This document shows positions 27,648-36,810 of a stretch of DNA of 64,000 nt, piece by piece. The stretch comes from Ruminiclostridium herbifermentans (GTDB lineage Bacteria > Bacillota > Clostridia > Acetivibrionales > DSM-1351): contig NZ_CP061336.1 in assembly GCF_005473905.2 (NCBI RefSeq), forward strand, positions 1,348,501 through 1,412,500. Reading direction: 5' to 3'. Below the pieces are notes generated by a model. It searched no databases. It saw nothing but the letters and a program-made list of their open reading frames with translations, and had not been told where the DNA came from. The position numbers were made by a program, and so were the translations under genes. Positions within the stretch are counted from its first letter, which is position 1; each line of letters begins with the position of its first letter.

Positions 27648-27979
27648 GCAGATAAGCTTCTAGTCATTAATGACTTAAATTTAAACATATACATATTATA
27701 AAGCTGCCTGCCTTTCGCCTTTATCAATATCTATAACCACTAATTTCACACTATAAGTGTTGGAATATAGTGCTATGATTTTGGACAAAGATTTCTATGT
27801 TGAAGAAGAATTACGAATTTCTCTTGAAGCAAGTACTTTGAGTTTAAGGAGAGGCAGGCTATAATAATTTCTTTATACTTTGAGTTTTCAATCTCTGAGG
27901 TAATCTTTTTTTTTATTAAAGTGACTAATTTAAAATGAAAACTGAATGTAATTATAAATTGTACAAGGAGTATTTTAGT
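27648..27979 (+). other. Precursor-to-maturase intergenic region with inverted repeats
   Basis: A 14-bp perfect palindrome AGTCATTAATGACT (27662-27675) follows the precursor stop. GCCTGCCTTTC (about 27706-27716) is the near-perfect complement of GAGAGGCAGGC (27849-27859), enclosing about 130 nt. Such structure between a precursor and its enzymes often sets a high precursor to low enzyme ratio by partial termination or processing. There is no T-run, so it is not a classical terminator. A 29-codon frame at 27774-27863 has no good ribosome-binding site. Confidence 0.4.
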
Positions 27980-29416
27980 ATGCTTAGCTATATTCCTCAT
28001 ATTCACTTGATGGAATTATACGGTGAATATTATTTTTATGATGTTAATACTAATGCAATTGTATCCATTCCTTTTGAGACGTATGGATATTTAAAAGCAA
28101 TAGTTTCACAAAATACAGATGATTATGCAGAGGTGCCCGAAAAAGTTAGGGAAGGGATAGAGTTTCTTATTTCTCAGGGATTATTATCTCAGAAAAGCGA
28201 AGAATTAAAAATCCAACATACTGAAGCAAATATACTTGAAAATATGTACGAAAACAATCTAAGTACTATTACGCTTCAGGTAACACAAAATTGTAATTTG
28301 CGCTGTAACTACTGTGTTTATTCTGGAAGCTATCACAATAGAGTACATAATAATAAAAGAATGTCTTGGGAAACAGCAAAAAAAGCGTTGGATTTTTTCC
28401 ATAAGCATTCTAGCAATAGCAGAGAAATATCAGTAGGATTTTATGGCGGAGAGCCGTTGCTGGAGTTTAAACTTATAAAAAAATCTGTTGCTTATATAAA
28501 AGAATTATTCAATGGTAAGGACGTAATATATACATTAACTACAAATGCAACATTGCTTACTGAAGAAATGATTTTGTTTTTCTCAGAAAATAACTTTAAT
28601 CTGGTAATAAGTCTGGATGGACCAAAGGATATTCAGAATAAAAACAGAATCTTTGCAGATGAACATAAAGGTACTTTTGAAATAATTATGCAGAATTTGA
28701 ATAAAATTAGAAGCATAGATGAAAAATTTTATTCAAAAATTTCATTTAACGCAGTAATTGACTTAAATCAAGATTTCGCTTGTGCAAATGACTTTTTTAT
28801 GACTTACGATGAAATAAAGGAATTGCAGGTTACTGGAAACTATATTGATGATGCAAACCGCACAGATAGATACATTGTAAACGACCAATATTATGTAGAC
28901 TCTCAATATGAAATATTCAAAGTATTTCTATATTACTGCACAGATATATTTCGCATATATAAACCTAAGCTTCTAAATTCTGTAGTTACTTCTCTAAAAC
29001 ATGATATGTATGAACGGTTTATTGTCAAAGGGCAAAAGCAAAAACATTCTTCTCCTGGAGGGCAATGTCTTCCGGGAATACACAGACTTTTGGTTAATGT
29101 AGATGGCAAATTGTATCCGTGCGAAAGGCTCAACGAAAGTTCAGATGTGCTATGTATAGGAGATATAGATAATGGTTTTGATATTCAAAAAGCTAAAAAT
29201 ATATTAAATGTAAGTAGCATTACAGCTGAACAATGCAGGAATTGTTGGGCATTTAAACTATGTGAGCAATGTGTATCATTGGCTGAGGAAGAAGGAGAAC
29301 TTTCTAAAACAAGAAGACTATCTATATGCAACAGTATGAGAAATTCTCAGGAACAAAAAATAAAAAATTATATTACTCTAAGAAAATATGGATGTAATTT
29401 TGAAAAACTAGATTAG
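27980..29416 (+). CDS. Radical SAM/SPASM peptide maturase (CcpM-like)
   Basis: ATG at 27980 (MLSYIPHIHLMELYGEYYFYD) is preferred because AAGGAG lies eight bases upstream; an in-frame ATG at 27935 has none. The 478-residue enzyme has an N-terminal RRE-like/PqqD-like region (about 1-80), the radical SAM motif CNLRCNYC near 107-114, GFYGGEPLLEF near 155, and a C-terminal SPASM region with LLVNVDGKLYPCER near 378, then CRNCWAFKLCEQC near 420 and a final Cys near 455 for auxiliary iron-sulfur clusters. It should install thioether bonds on the cysteine-rich precursor just upstream. It resembles the clostridial Cys-rich peptide maturase family (CcpM) as I remember it. Confidence 0.9.
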   Translation: MLSYIPHIHLMELYGEYYFYDVNTNAIVSIPFETYGYLKAIVSQNTDDYAEVPEKVREGIEFLISQGLLSQKSEELKIQHTEANILENMYENNLSTITLQVTQNCNLRCNYCVYSGSYHNRVHNNKRMSWETAKKALDFFHKHSSNSREISVGFYGGEPLLEFKLIKKSVAYIKELFNGKDVIYTLTTNATLLTEEMILFFSENNFNLVISLDGPKDIQNKNRIFADEHKGTFEIIMQNLNKIRSIDEKFYSKISFNAVIDLNQDFACANDFFMTYDEIKELQVTGNYIDDANRTDRYIVNDQYYVDSQYEIFKVFLYYCTDIFRIYKPKLLNSVVTSLKHDMYERFIVKGQKQKHSSPGGQCLPGIHRLLVNVDGKLYPCERLNESSDVLCIGDIDNGFDIQKAKNILNVSSITAEQCRNCWAFKLCEQCVSLAEEEGELSKTRRLSICNSMRNSQEQKIKNYITLRKYGCNFEKLD

Positions 29417-29433
29417 AGGAAGGTATAGAAAAT

Positions 29434-30531
29434 ATGAAGGTAATGGTTTTCCCATATGATTTTGAATTTTTGCCGATATTTAAAAACAGACATTTGTTAA
29501 AAGATATTATTATCAAGTATCTAGTTTCACCGAGTGGCTTTGGGCTTACGGGTAAGGATGGATGCTTCTTTAATAATGAAATTGATTCAGGTATTATAAT
29601 ACAGGATCATATGACTAAAGAAGATTTAATGGATATAGATGCTGTTTGGCTTACTGAATCTTTGAACAAGCTTAATGATGAAGAAATTAAGACAACTATA
29701 AATACTATAGGACAGTATGCTAAGCAGATAATATATACACCTAACGGAGACAAAGAATTTGAACAGAATATAAATGAGTTATGCAAAAAATATAATTTAA
29801 AAGTGACTATGCCAAGGGATTATATAGATTTATATAAACTAGTAGATGAAAGAACTATTGTGAGTTCATTTACATTGCGAAAATTCGAAACACCTGTTAT
29901 TACTGTGTTAGGTATATGCGGAATGACACAGAAATTTGATATTCAGCTTTATCTAAGAAGCCATTTTTTAAAAAATGGATATAAAGTCAGTCAAATAGGA
30001 ACAAAACAAGCATGTGAGATTCTAGGATTTCATTCTATACCTGATTTTCTTTTTGAAAAAAATTATTCTGAAGTTGAAAAGATTTTAAAATTTAACTCTT
30101 TCATCAAAGAAATTGAGAAAAAAGAAAAGCCAGATCTGATTATTATAGGTGTGCCAGACGCTATTATTCCGCTGAATCGAAAACATCATCTGGGGTTTGG
30201 AATACCAGCTTATGAAATATGCAGCGCAATTCAATCTGATTTTTCAATATTATCAATGTTTAATGGGGAATACAGCAATGACTTTTTTGATGAGATGAGC
30301 AAAGTTTGTAAGTATAGGTTAAATATTGAGCTGGATGCTTTTTTTATTTCAAATTATACTCCTATATCAAATTCCTTGGATCAGGAAAATCTTGTGTTTA
30401 CATATACAAAAGGCACTGAGAAGATTAATGACAGGTACCCAATATATAATGTTCGTAATTTGAATGATGATAAGCTTTTTAATCATGTGGTTAAAAAATT
30501 AGCTATGTATGGTGAATTCAGCGTAATGTAA
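29434..30531 (+). CDS. Peptide maturation system protein (TIGR04066-like)
   Basis: A 365-residue soluble protein beginning MKVMVFPYDFEFLPIFKNRH. Mid-protein it has ITVLGICGMTQKFDIQLYLR near 154, NGYKVSQIGTKQACEILGFHSIPDF near 183, PDLIIIGVPDAIIPLNRKH near 232 and FGIPAYEICSAIQSDFSILSMFNG near 255. The ICGMTQKFDIQ loop resembles a nucleotide-binding start without a full Walker A. Proteins of this kind accompany Cys-rich peptide maturases in Clostridia and were annotated as TIGR04066 family; their biochemistry is unknown. It is 17 bp downstream of the maturase with its own AGAGGAAGG site. Confidence 0.75.
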   Translation: MKVMVFPYDFEFLPIFKNRHLLKDIIIKYLVSPSGFGLTGKDGCFFNNEIDSGIIIQDHMTKEDLMDIDAVWLTESLNKLNDEEIKTTINTIGQYAKQIIYTPNGDKEFEQNINELCKKYNLKVTMPRDYIDLYKLVDERTIVSSFTLRKFETPVITVLGICGMTQKFDIQLYLRSHFLKNGYKVSQIGTKQACEILGFHSIPDFLFEKNYSEVEKILKFNSFIKEIEKKEKPDLIIIGVPDAIIPLNRKHHLGFGIPAYEICSAIQSDFSILSMFNGEYSNDFFDEMSKVCKYRLNIELDAFFISNYTPISNSLDQENLVFTYTKGTEKINDRYPIYNVRNLNDDKLFNHVVKKLAMYGEFSVM

Positions 30532-30542
30532 GGAGAATAGAA

Positions 30543-30812
30543 ATGGACAGGAAAAAGATTGAAGACTCATTAAATAAGATATTCAAAGAAAAATTTCTTA
30601 TTGATATGAAAAAAGTGCCGGATAGACAGAAAGAATGCAGCTTATTAGATAAAGAGTTTGGACTTATGCCAAGGGATCTAATTGTTTTATTTTTTGAATT
30701 GCAAAAGGTTTTTAATGTAGAATTTCAAGAAGAGGATATTACCAATACCAGATTTGATTATTACTATAATATTATTGATATAATTTATAAAAAGCAAGCA
30801 TGTGCTTGTTAG
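30543..30812 (+). CDS. Acyl-carrier-like protein of the peptide system, attachment serine absent
   Basis: An 89-residue, mostly helical protein with the acyl carrier pattern LLDKEFGLMPRDLIVLFFELQ followed by FNVEF. Aligning the helix-II region (ELQKVFNVEF with eLEeeFgieI of carrier proteins) puts the canonical D-S-L at M-P-R. The serine that would carry phosphopantetheine is therefore not there. It may serve as a binding or scaffold module rather than a thioester carrier. It matches the acyl carrier-related proteins known from clostridial peptide maturation clusters (TIGR04069 as I remember it). It ends in ACAC, two terminal cysteines. AAGGAG precedes the ATG. Confidence 0.75.
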   Translation: MDRKKIEDSLNKIFKEKFLIDMKKVPDRQKECSLLDKEFGLMPRDLIVLFFELQKVFNVEFQEEDITNTRFDYYYNIIDIIYKKQACAC

Positions 30813-30830
30813 TATTTTTCAGGAGCAGTT

Positions 30831-32297
30831 ATGGCGGATAAAATACATATTGCAATATTGGATGACGGAGTAGTTTCTGGTGTTTATGTAAATATTGAAA
30901 ATAGCTTATATGTTGATGAAGAAAATAACATTAGGCAGTACACAAATCACTCAGAAACGATATCACACGGAACGATTTGTGCTATTGTTTTAAAGAGTTA
31001 TGCTCCAGATATATTACTTAGCAGTATAAAAATTTTACAGTCAGAAGGCATAGGGCGAATTGAAAAGCTTTATCCAGCTTTGCAATGGTGTCTAGATAAT
31101 AATGTGAAAATTGTTAGTTTAAGTCTTGGAAGTACGCATTTTATGGATTATGCCTTGATTAGGTCTATTATTAATGATTACACCAACAAGGGCATAGTTA
31201 TTGTCAGTGCGGGTTCTAATAGTGGATATACTTCGTACCCCGCTTATTTTTCAAATGTAATAGGTGTTGCATCTTGTAGCAATGAAGTTACAGATAGATA
31301 CTACAATTTCGTTTCGGACATTCACACAGGTATTGACATAGAGGCTGTTTCTTTCTGTGGAATAACTATAAATAATCAAAAAATAGATATTCCTAGAAGT
31401 AATAGCTATGAAGCACCGTTTATTACTGCAAAGGTATCTGAAATAATCAGTAGCAATCCTTTTTTATCAATATATCAAATTAAGAAAAAGTTAATTCAGT
31501 ATTCTGCAAATTTTAATGATACAGTCAAAATATGTAATAATCCAGATTGGATTTCTTGTGCGTATATTTCTGATAAAACAAAGCTAAAAAGTAAAGCAAG
31601 CTTATATTTCACTTCTTTTACAGAAAGTAATTATCAGCATGTAAAAGATAAAGTGGATACCATCATTGTTTTTAGCCATCAAGATGTAGAATTCTATAAG
31701 AATGAAAACAAAAAGATTGTATACATTGGTGATGGCTATATGATAAATGAGGAAGAAATGATTGATTATTTTTGGTGTAGTGAGTACAAAAACTTACAGA
31801 TAGAGAATTGTAAAGATAAGAATTACTGTATGGATGTTCCTTTGATTATTATAAATTTAGACAAAAACATGGACGAATTATGGATATTGCAGAAATTAAG
31901 AAATCTGTTTGCGGAGGAAGCATATAATATCTATGCCTCAAGCGTTATAGCCCAGTGTGTTTTATACGATTTAGAATACATACCATTTAAGTACATTAAG
32001 TGTGAACATTTAAATAAAAAATTATTTCAGTTTCTTTGTGGAGAAGTATATTACAAAAAAGTAGATGCTGTTGTTATTGGGGCTAGCGGTAAAGGTGAAG
32101 TTTTAGAAAGATTTGCTTCTATTACAGATGCACAGCTTAAAGTAAACATAATAAAAACTGATACATATAAAGTTATGTTATGTGACAATATTGGAAATAT
32201 AGAGGCAATAGAATATGGAGATATGGATGAAACTGCAATAACATCGATTTACAGGCATATACATAATATGCTGATTGGAGAGGCAGCAAATGAGTGA
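30831..32297 (+). CDS. Subtilisin-like (S8) peptidase of the peptide cluster
   Basis: A 488-residue protein whose first 215 residues form a subtilase domain. Catalytic Asp is D11 in AILDDGVVSG, His is H46 in ETISHGTICAIV, the oxyanion Asn region is VSAGSNSGYTSYPA near 126-138, and Ser is S192 in SNSYEAPFITAKV, replacing the usual GTSMATP. There is no signal peptide, so it acts in the cytoplasm. The C-terminal 270 residues are unlike subtilases and contain GASGKGEVLERFA near 422. With no C39 domain on the exporter, this enzyme is the natural candidate for leader cleavage. It overlaps the exporter gene by 8 bp. Confidence 0.85.
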   Translation: MADKIHIAILDDGVVSGVYVNIENSLYVDEENNIRQYTNHSETISHGTICAIVLKSYAPDILLSSIKILQSEGIGRIEKLYPALQWCLDNNVKIVSLSLGSTHFMDYALIRSIINDYTNKGIVIVSAGSNSGYTSYPAYFSNVIGVASCSNEVTDRYYNFVSDIHTGIDIEAVSFCGITINNQKIDIPRSNSYEAPFITAKVSEIISSNPFLSIYQIKKKLIQYSANFNDTVKICNNPDWISCAYISDKTKLKSKASLYFTSFTESNYQHVKDKVDTIIVFSHQDVEFYKNENKKIVYIGDGYMINEEEMIDYFWCSEYKNLQIENCKDKNYCMDVPLIIINLDKNMDELWILQKLRNLFAEEAYNIYASSVIAQCVLYDLEYIPFKYIKCEHLNKKLFQFLCGEVYYKKVDAVVIGASGKGEVLERFASITDAQLKVNIIKTDTYKVMLCDNIGNIEAIEYGDMDETAITSIYRHIHNMLIGEAANE

Positions 32298-34056
32298 TAA
32301 AGATATTAAAAGAAAGCTTTTTGGCATAGTAAAAAGTAATGGAAAGAAGTTTTTTTTGATAATAATTTTTCTGATTGTATCCTCTGGTATAGCACTTGCT
32401 TTGCCACTTATAAGCAAAGAGATAATGGATAACGGATTTATAAAAGGCAATTTTAATGTAGTGATTTACTATAGTGGTATAACTTTATTTCTGGTGGTAC
32501 TGGACAAAGTAATTGAATATATAAAAGAAAAGATGCGTGCATCGTTGAAAGCGGAAATTACATATTCTCTTTTTGAGAAAGCATTTCGTCATTTTGAAAA
32601 AATTAAACTTTCTGAACTTAACAAAAAAAGTAATACAGAAATTTTAAATAATCTCCACAGTGACATATCAAATATTTCCATGCTGGCGGATAGTGTTTTT
32701 TTTATGGCTGTAACTCAGATATTTGATATTCTGGGGGGAATAGCAGGACTATTTATTATTAGTTGGGAATTAACTTTTATAGTATTATGTTTTATTCCAC
32801 TAAAAATATGGGCAGTTATGCTTCTTTCGAAAATTAGAAACAAAATAATATATGAATACATGCAGGAAAACTCTGAATTTGCAAGATGGTTTGGGGATAC
32901 CTTAAGTGGTATTAAAGAAATAAAAATATTTGGTCTGTTTAGTCATAAGATGAAGGAATTTGAACACAGTCAGAAAAAAATTGTAGGCATAGAGAAAAGA
33001 CTTACTATTCAGGAATCTGTAAACAATACATTTGACAAAATATTATTACAAATTCTAACCACTGCACTATATATTATAGGAGCGAAGATGGTTTTTAATC
33101 TTAATATTTCAGTGGGAAGTGTATTTACTTTTATAGCTTATAGCACGTATGTAATAATGCCTGTGTCCGCATTGTTTAATCTTAGCCTTATACTATCTGA
33201 AATAAGACCTGCTGCAAAAAGGTACTATAATTTTTTGAATATGGAGATGGAGACTGAATATAAAGAAGAGGCAGAAAATACTAAGTGTATTACTGCTGAA
33301 ATGAAATATACTCCAGAAATTACTTTTAGAGATGTAACTTTTTCATACGACAAAACATATGAGGTTCTTAAAGGCATCAGTTTTAGTATACATGCTGGAG
33401 AAAAAGTGGCCTTGGTAGGATTAAATGGGTCAGGTAAGACTACGATAATCAATCTTCTTATGCGATTTTACAAGCCTATTTCAGGAAGCATTCAAATAAA
33501 TGGAGTAGATATACGAAATATTTGTATAAATGAGTATCGGAAAAATATTTCTATAGTTACGCAGAACAGTTATTTATTTGATGATACTATAAAAAACAAT
33601 ATATGCCTTTATAAAGAAATTGAAGAGCAGAAATTTATACAAATATTAAAAGATTGCAATTTATATGATTTTTATTGTAGTATCCCTGAAGGCTACAAAG
33701 TAGGACAAGACGGGTGCCAGCTATCAGGTGGACAAAGACAGAAAGTTCTAATAGCGCGGGCATTGGCAACTGGAAACAATTTGATAATATTGGATGAAGC
33801 AACTTCAAATGTCGATATGGAAACGGAAAACCAGATTAATGAACTTATTAAAACAAAACTCAGAGAAAAAACGATACTTGTAATTTCTCACAAACCTAGC
33901 ATTTTGAAATATATGGACAAATGTATTGTGCTGAAGGATGGAAAGATAGATGCAATTGGAGTGCATGAACAGCTAATAAAAGAAAATCAGGTATATAGGT
34001 CATTTATACATACTGGTAGAAATGCTTACAATGTCAGTAAAAGTTTAGTCTACTAA
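32290..34056 (+). CDS. ABC exporter (fused permease and ATPase) of the peptide cluster
   Basis: ATG at 32290 has GGAG about ten bases upstream and lies inside the end of the protease gene. The 588-residue half-transporter has about six membrane helices (first near residues 17-40, last near 270-300). The ATPase has Walker A GLNGSGKTT near 378, signature LSGGQRQKVLIARAL near 480, Walker B LIILDEATSNVD near 501 and the switch His in ISHKPS near 535. It lacks an N-terminal C39 peptidase domain, so processing must come from another enzyme. It probably exports the mature peptide and may provide self-protection, as no other immunity gene is visible. Confidence 0.9.
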   Translation: MSDKDIKRKLFGIVKSNGKKFFLIIIFLIVSSGIALALPLISKEIMDNGFIKGNFNVVIYYSGITLFLVVLDKVIEYIKEKMRASLKAEITYSLFEKAFRHFEKIKLSELNKKSNTEILNNLHSDISNISMLADSVFFMAVTQIFDILGGIAGLFIISWELTFIVLCFIPLKIWAVMLLSKIRNKIIYEYMQENSEFARWFGDTLSGIKEIKIFGLFSHKMKEFEHSQKKIVGIEKRLTIQESVNNTFDKILLQILTTALYIIGAKMVFNLNISVGSVFTFIAYSTYVIMPVSALFNLSLILSEIRPAAKRYYNFLNMEMETEYKEEAENTKCITAEMKYTPEITFRDVTFSYDKTYEVLKGISFSIHAGEKVALVGLNGSGKTTIINLLMRFYKPISGSIQINGVDIRNICINEYRKNISIVTQNSYLFDDTIKNNICLYKEIEEQKFIQILKDCNLYDFYCSIPEGYKVGQDGCQLSGGQRQKVLIARALATGNNLIILDEATSNVDMETENQINELIKTKLREKTILVISHKPSILKYMDKCIVLKDGKIDAIGVHEQLIKENQVYRSFIHTGRNAYNVSKSLVY

Positions 34057-34062
34057 CTTTAT

Positions 34063-34090
34063 ATTTATATACTTGTGCAAGTATATAAAT
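34063..34090. other. Perfect AT-rich palindrome
   Basis: ATTTATATACTT, GTGC, AAGTATATAAAT forms a perfect 12-bp stem seven bases after the exporter stop. There is no T-run; it may protect the mRNA 3' end or assist termination. Confidence 0.5.
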
Positions 34091-34210
34091 AGACAACGAT
34101 ATGTGTGAAGCACTTTGGAAATTTTGTATGTTATTTGATTAATCAGTTAAACTTGTTCAAATTATCAACATGAAGAATTTCCTAAATAAAATCTTTTGGT
34201 AAACACTCAT

Positions 34211-34265
34211 AAAAAATCTCCTCTCTAGTTAATACTTAAATTCTTAACCAAAGAGGAGAATTTTC
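34211..34265. terminator. Bidirectional terminator between convergent genes
   Basis: AAAATCTCCTCT on the left pairs with AGAGGAGAATTTT on the right, flanked by A and T runs on both sides. It separates the peptide cluster from the minus-strand gene ending at 34285. Confidence 0.8.
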
Positions 34266-34284
34266 CTTGATTCAAACACAAAGA

Positions 34285-36750
34285 TTACATATCTCTATAG
34301 TAACTAAGATTTGCTTCTAAATCTGCATCAATTGGCTCATCTTTAAACATTTTGGAATATTTGCCTGCTAATGATTTTGCTGTTTTAGCCCAGGAGTTGT
34401 TCAATTGTGTTGCTAAGTCAGCGAATGCAGGCTGCTTTGCAAGTGTATTTCTCATTTCCTTTGGCAAAGGACAATAGCGGAACATAATAGATCTGACTAT
34501 TTTATTAAGTCGCAGTATACCTTTTGACTCATAATTTATCCAAGTATCATAGTCACTTGTGAAAATATCCTTCATCAGATTTCTGTTCTTCTGAATTTGT
34601 ACCTTAATCTTAGCTTTTGCATCCTCTGTTAAGTCATGGTTCTTTTTGTAGAATTGAATATAATCAGTATATTCAGAGGTTAAAGATTTCTCTGTTATAT
34701 CATTCCACGAAATTCCCATCATTGTACGGCAAAGCTCCCAACGGAAAGTACCGATAAGCTTCAACATAAGAACATCAATATTTTCATCTGTGAACGCAGG
34801 CAAAATGAATCTTCCAGGAGTATTTCTAGCTCTGCCTGTTATTTCCTGCCACATAGAACCACGTGAACCGAAGGTTGGCACAAGGATTATATCAGGTAAA
34901 ATTTCCTTCATAATCGGCTCTTTTTCAATTCCTTTAGATTCGTTTTTATACCAGATTTCTCTATAGAATACAGAGAAATCAACTTCTAGTATTTTTTCGA
35001 TAGCACGTTCTATTTTATCAGGAGTTAATACAGCTTTTTCCAAATCCCTAGTTATAATATCCTTATGCAGAATAGGGAAATAGCTGCTCATTTGTCCATG
35101 ACAAACCTTTTGATTTGTTTTAATCATATTATTTATTTCAAAGGATAATTTAGCATTATAATCATTATCGTAAGCAGGCTTGTCTTTGTCTGTAACAATT
35201 TTTCTTTTTTTCATATCTCTGAATAAGTCGTAATAGTCTTGTCCAAAGTCATTAATTGATGGATCCTTCTCGTTCCTGTATATTTTCTCTAACCATTCTT
35301 TAGTACTATAAATAGAGTACTTTGGACTTGATAAATCCTTATCACAGAGTCTGTATAATGCTATTGTTTGTTCCTTGGTCAGCAGGCGTTCATCCATATA
35401 TCCATAATTTAAGAACATATTGATTAGTCTAGGACAGCGTTGTTCTTCTTGAGACTTTTTAAAAACATCCTCATATATAACAAAAAAATCAGCTGAGAGA
35501 GAAGCGCGCAGTTCTCTAACTTCAGGGTCGGAAGATGTTTTATCCTTCAGCATCCTGAACTGGCTAAGTCTTTTATTTATGCTGTCTATAATATCCTGAG
35601 AGCAAGAGCAATATTTCAAAATTTTCTCAGTACTATTTTCTAATTCTTGAGGCAACTCATTGCCAACCACTTGAATATCATCAAGGCTAATAGTAGATTG
35701 TTTTATAGAAGTTTTTTCTTTAATAATATCATAGTAACCAAGTAAGTCAGGCGTATTTAAGTTTGTAAAACAGTCAAATTCATTTTGTAGCTTTTCTATA
35801 TTGTTTGACAGTGTTTCAAGAGCCTGCTTTAATATAGCTAATCCAGTTATTGCAGCTTCTTTGTCATCCTTTGAAGCAACAATTATTTTACCATAGGTTC
35901 TAATTAAGTTTTCGGATGAAAGATAAAGCAGGTCTATGTTTTTATATAATGTTGATAAAAGGTTTTTAGTACTGTTAATCAAAAGGTCAAGATAATCAGA
36001 ACCCTTTTGAATATGGTACTCACAAATAACATCATCGCAATTAAAGAAACCTTTTCGCTGCTCTAGAGGTACATTCAGTAGCCTTGAAAAATACTCAATA
36101 CTTGAGATGTCCATTTCAGATTCGTCTTCTTGGATGGCCTGAAAATCATATTTAGAAAACAAAGATTCGGAATCTAAAGGGAAGAATTTGTAATCGGAGT
36201 TTTTGGCATCATCGTAAATTTTTTTGTAGTTTTCAATACCTTCTAGATTGTCTTCGCTCTGAAAATAATATTTATCTTTTATCGCCCAATAATATACACA
36301 TAGGTTTTGAGTCAAAGTATTAATGCTCTCACATATTGGCAATAGCTTCTGATATGCAGTATAGCTTAGGTCTATTAGCGTTGCTAAAGAAGATACAATA
36401 TAGGTTGAATAATCTTTTTGAGTAGCAATAATATTTTTGATCCCTTTAATAGAAGTAGCTGGGAAACAATATAAATTACTTGCTTCTTTTGCCTTTAAAC
36501 TAAAGGAGCTTTGACCATTACGTATAATGTCATTAACACCTAAAAAAGTATTCTGATCAAGTGTAAAGAGTCGGCAATTCTTGGCTATAGCTGAACTGTC
36601 TTCTGTTGATAGATTCTCATATGGTGATAAGTAAACATCAATTTTTCCAGTGAGCATTAATATAATAGATGATATGCGTTCGCCTTCACATATTAGTTGT
36701 TCACCTTGCTTTCCTGAATATTGACCTGAATAATCCAATTTTATGCCCAT
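34285..36750 (-). CDS. Large cyclic-nucleotide-domain protein of unknown function
   Basis: The start at 36750 (MGIKLDYSGQYSG) has AAGGAG seven bases upstream. The 821-residue soluble product begins with a Crp-like cNMP-binding beta-roll (about 12-110: GEQLICEGERISSIILMLTG, then FLGVNDIIRN). The remaining 700 residues are largely helical, without a helix-turn-helix, kinase, cyclase or membrane motif that I recognise. A well-conserved-looking stretch lies near 615-670 (ILVPTFGSRGSMWQEITG, then ILPAFTDENIDVLM). It may be an effector or scaffold controlled by a nucleotide or another ligand. A structured leader (36811-36923) precedes it. Confidence 0.7.
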   Translation of the reverse strand: MGIKLDYSGQYSGKQGEQLICEGERISSIILMLTGKIDVYLSPYENLSTEDSSAIAKNCRLFTLDQNTFLGVNDIIRNGQSSFSLKAKEASNLYCFPATSIKGIKNIIATQKDYSTYIVSSLATLIDLSYTAYQKLLPICESINTLTQNLCVYYWAIKDKYYFQSEDNLEGIENYKKIYDDAKNSDYKFFPLDSESLFSKYDFQAIQEDESEMDISSIEYFSRLLNVPLEQRKGFFNCDDVICEYHIQKGSDYLDLLINSTKNLLSTLYKNIDLLYLSSENLIRTYGKIIVASKDDKEAAITGLAILKQALETLSNNIEKLQNEFDCFTNLNTPDLLGYYDIIKEKTSIKQSTISLDDIQVVGNELPQELENSTEKILKYCSCSQDIIDSINKRLSQFRMLKDKTSSDPEVRELRASLSADFFVIYEDVFKKSQEEQRCPRLINMFLNYGYMDERLLTKEQTIALYRLCDKDLSSPKYSIYSTKEWLEKIYRNEKDPSINDFGQDYYDLFRDMKKRKIVTDKDKPAYDNDYNAKLSFEINNMIKTNQKVCHGQMSSYFPILHKDIITRDLEKAVLTPDKIERAIEKILEVDFSVFYREIWYKNESKGIEKEPIMKEILPDIILVPTFGSRGSMWQEITGRARNTPGRFILPAFTDENIDVLMLKLIGTFRWELCRTMMGISWNDITEKSLTSEYTDYIQFYKKNHDLTEDAKAKIKVQIQKNRNLMKDIFTSDYDTWINYESKGILRLNKIVRSIMFRYCPLPKEMRNTLAKQPAFADLATQLNNSWAKTAKSLAGKYSKMFKDEPIDADLEANLSYYRDM

Positions 36751-36810
36751 GTTTTTTCTCCTTCTTTCCAGAATTATAAACACTACATTAATACGTATAT
36801 AATAAATCAA

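Noticed and set aside
27774-27863. 29-codon frame MILDKDFYVEEELRISLEAS between precursor and maturase
   Set aside because: No credible ribosome-binding site, and its end coincides with an inverted repeat; not convincing as a second precursor.
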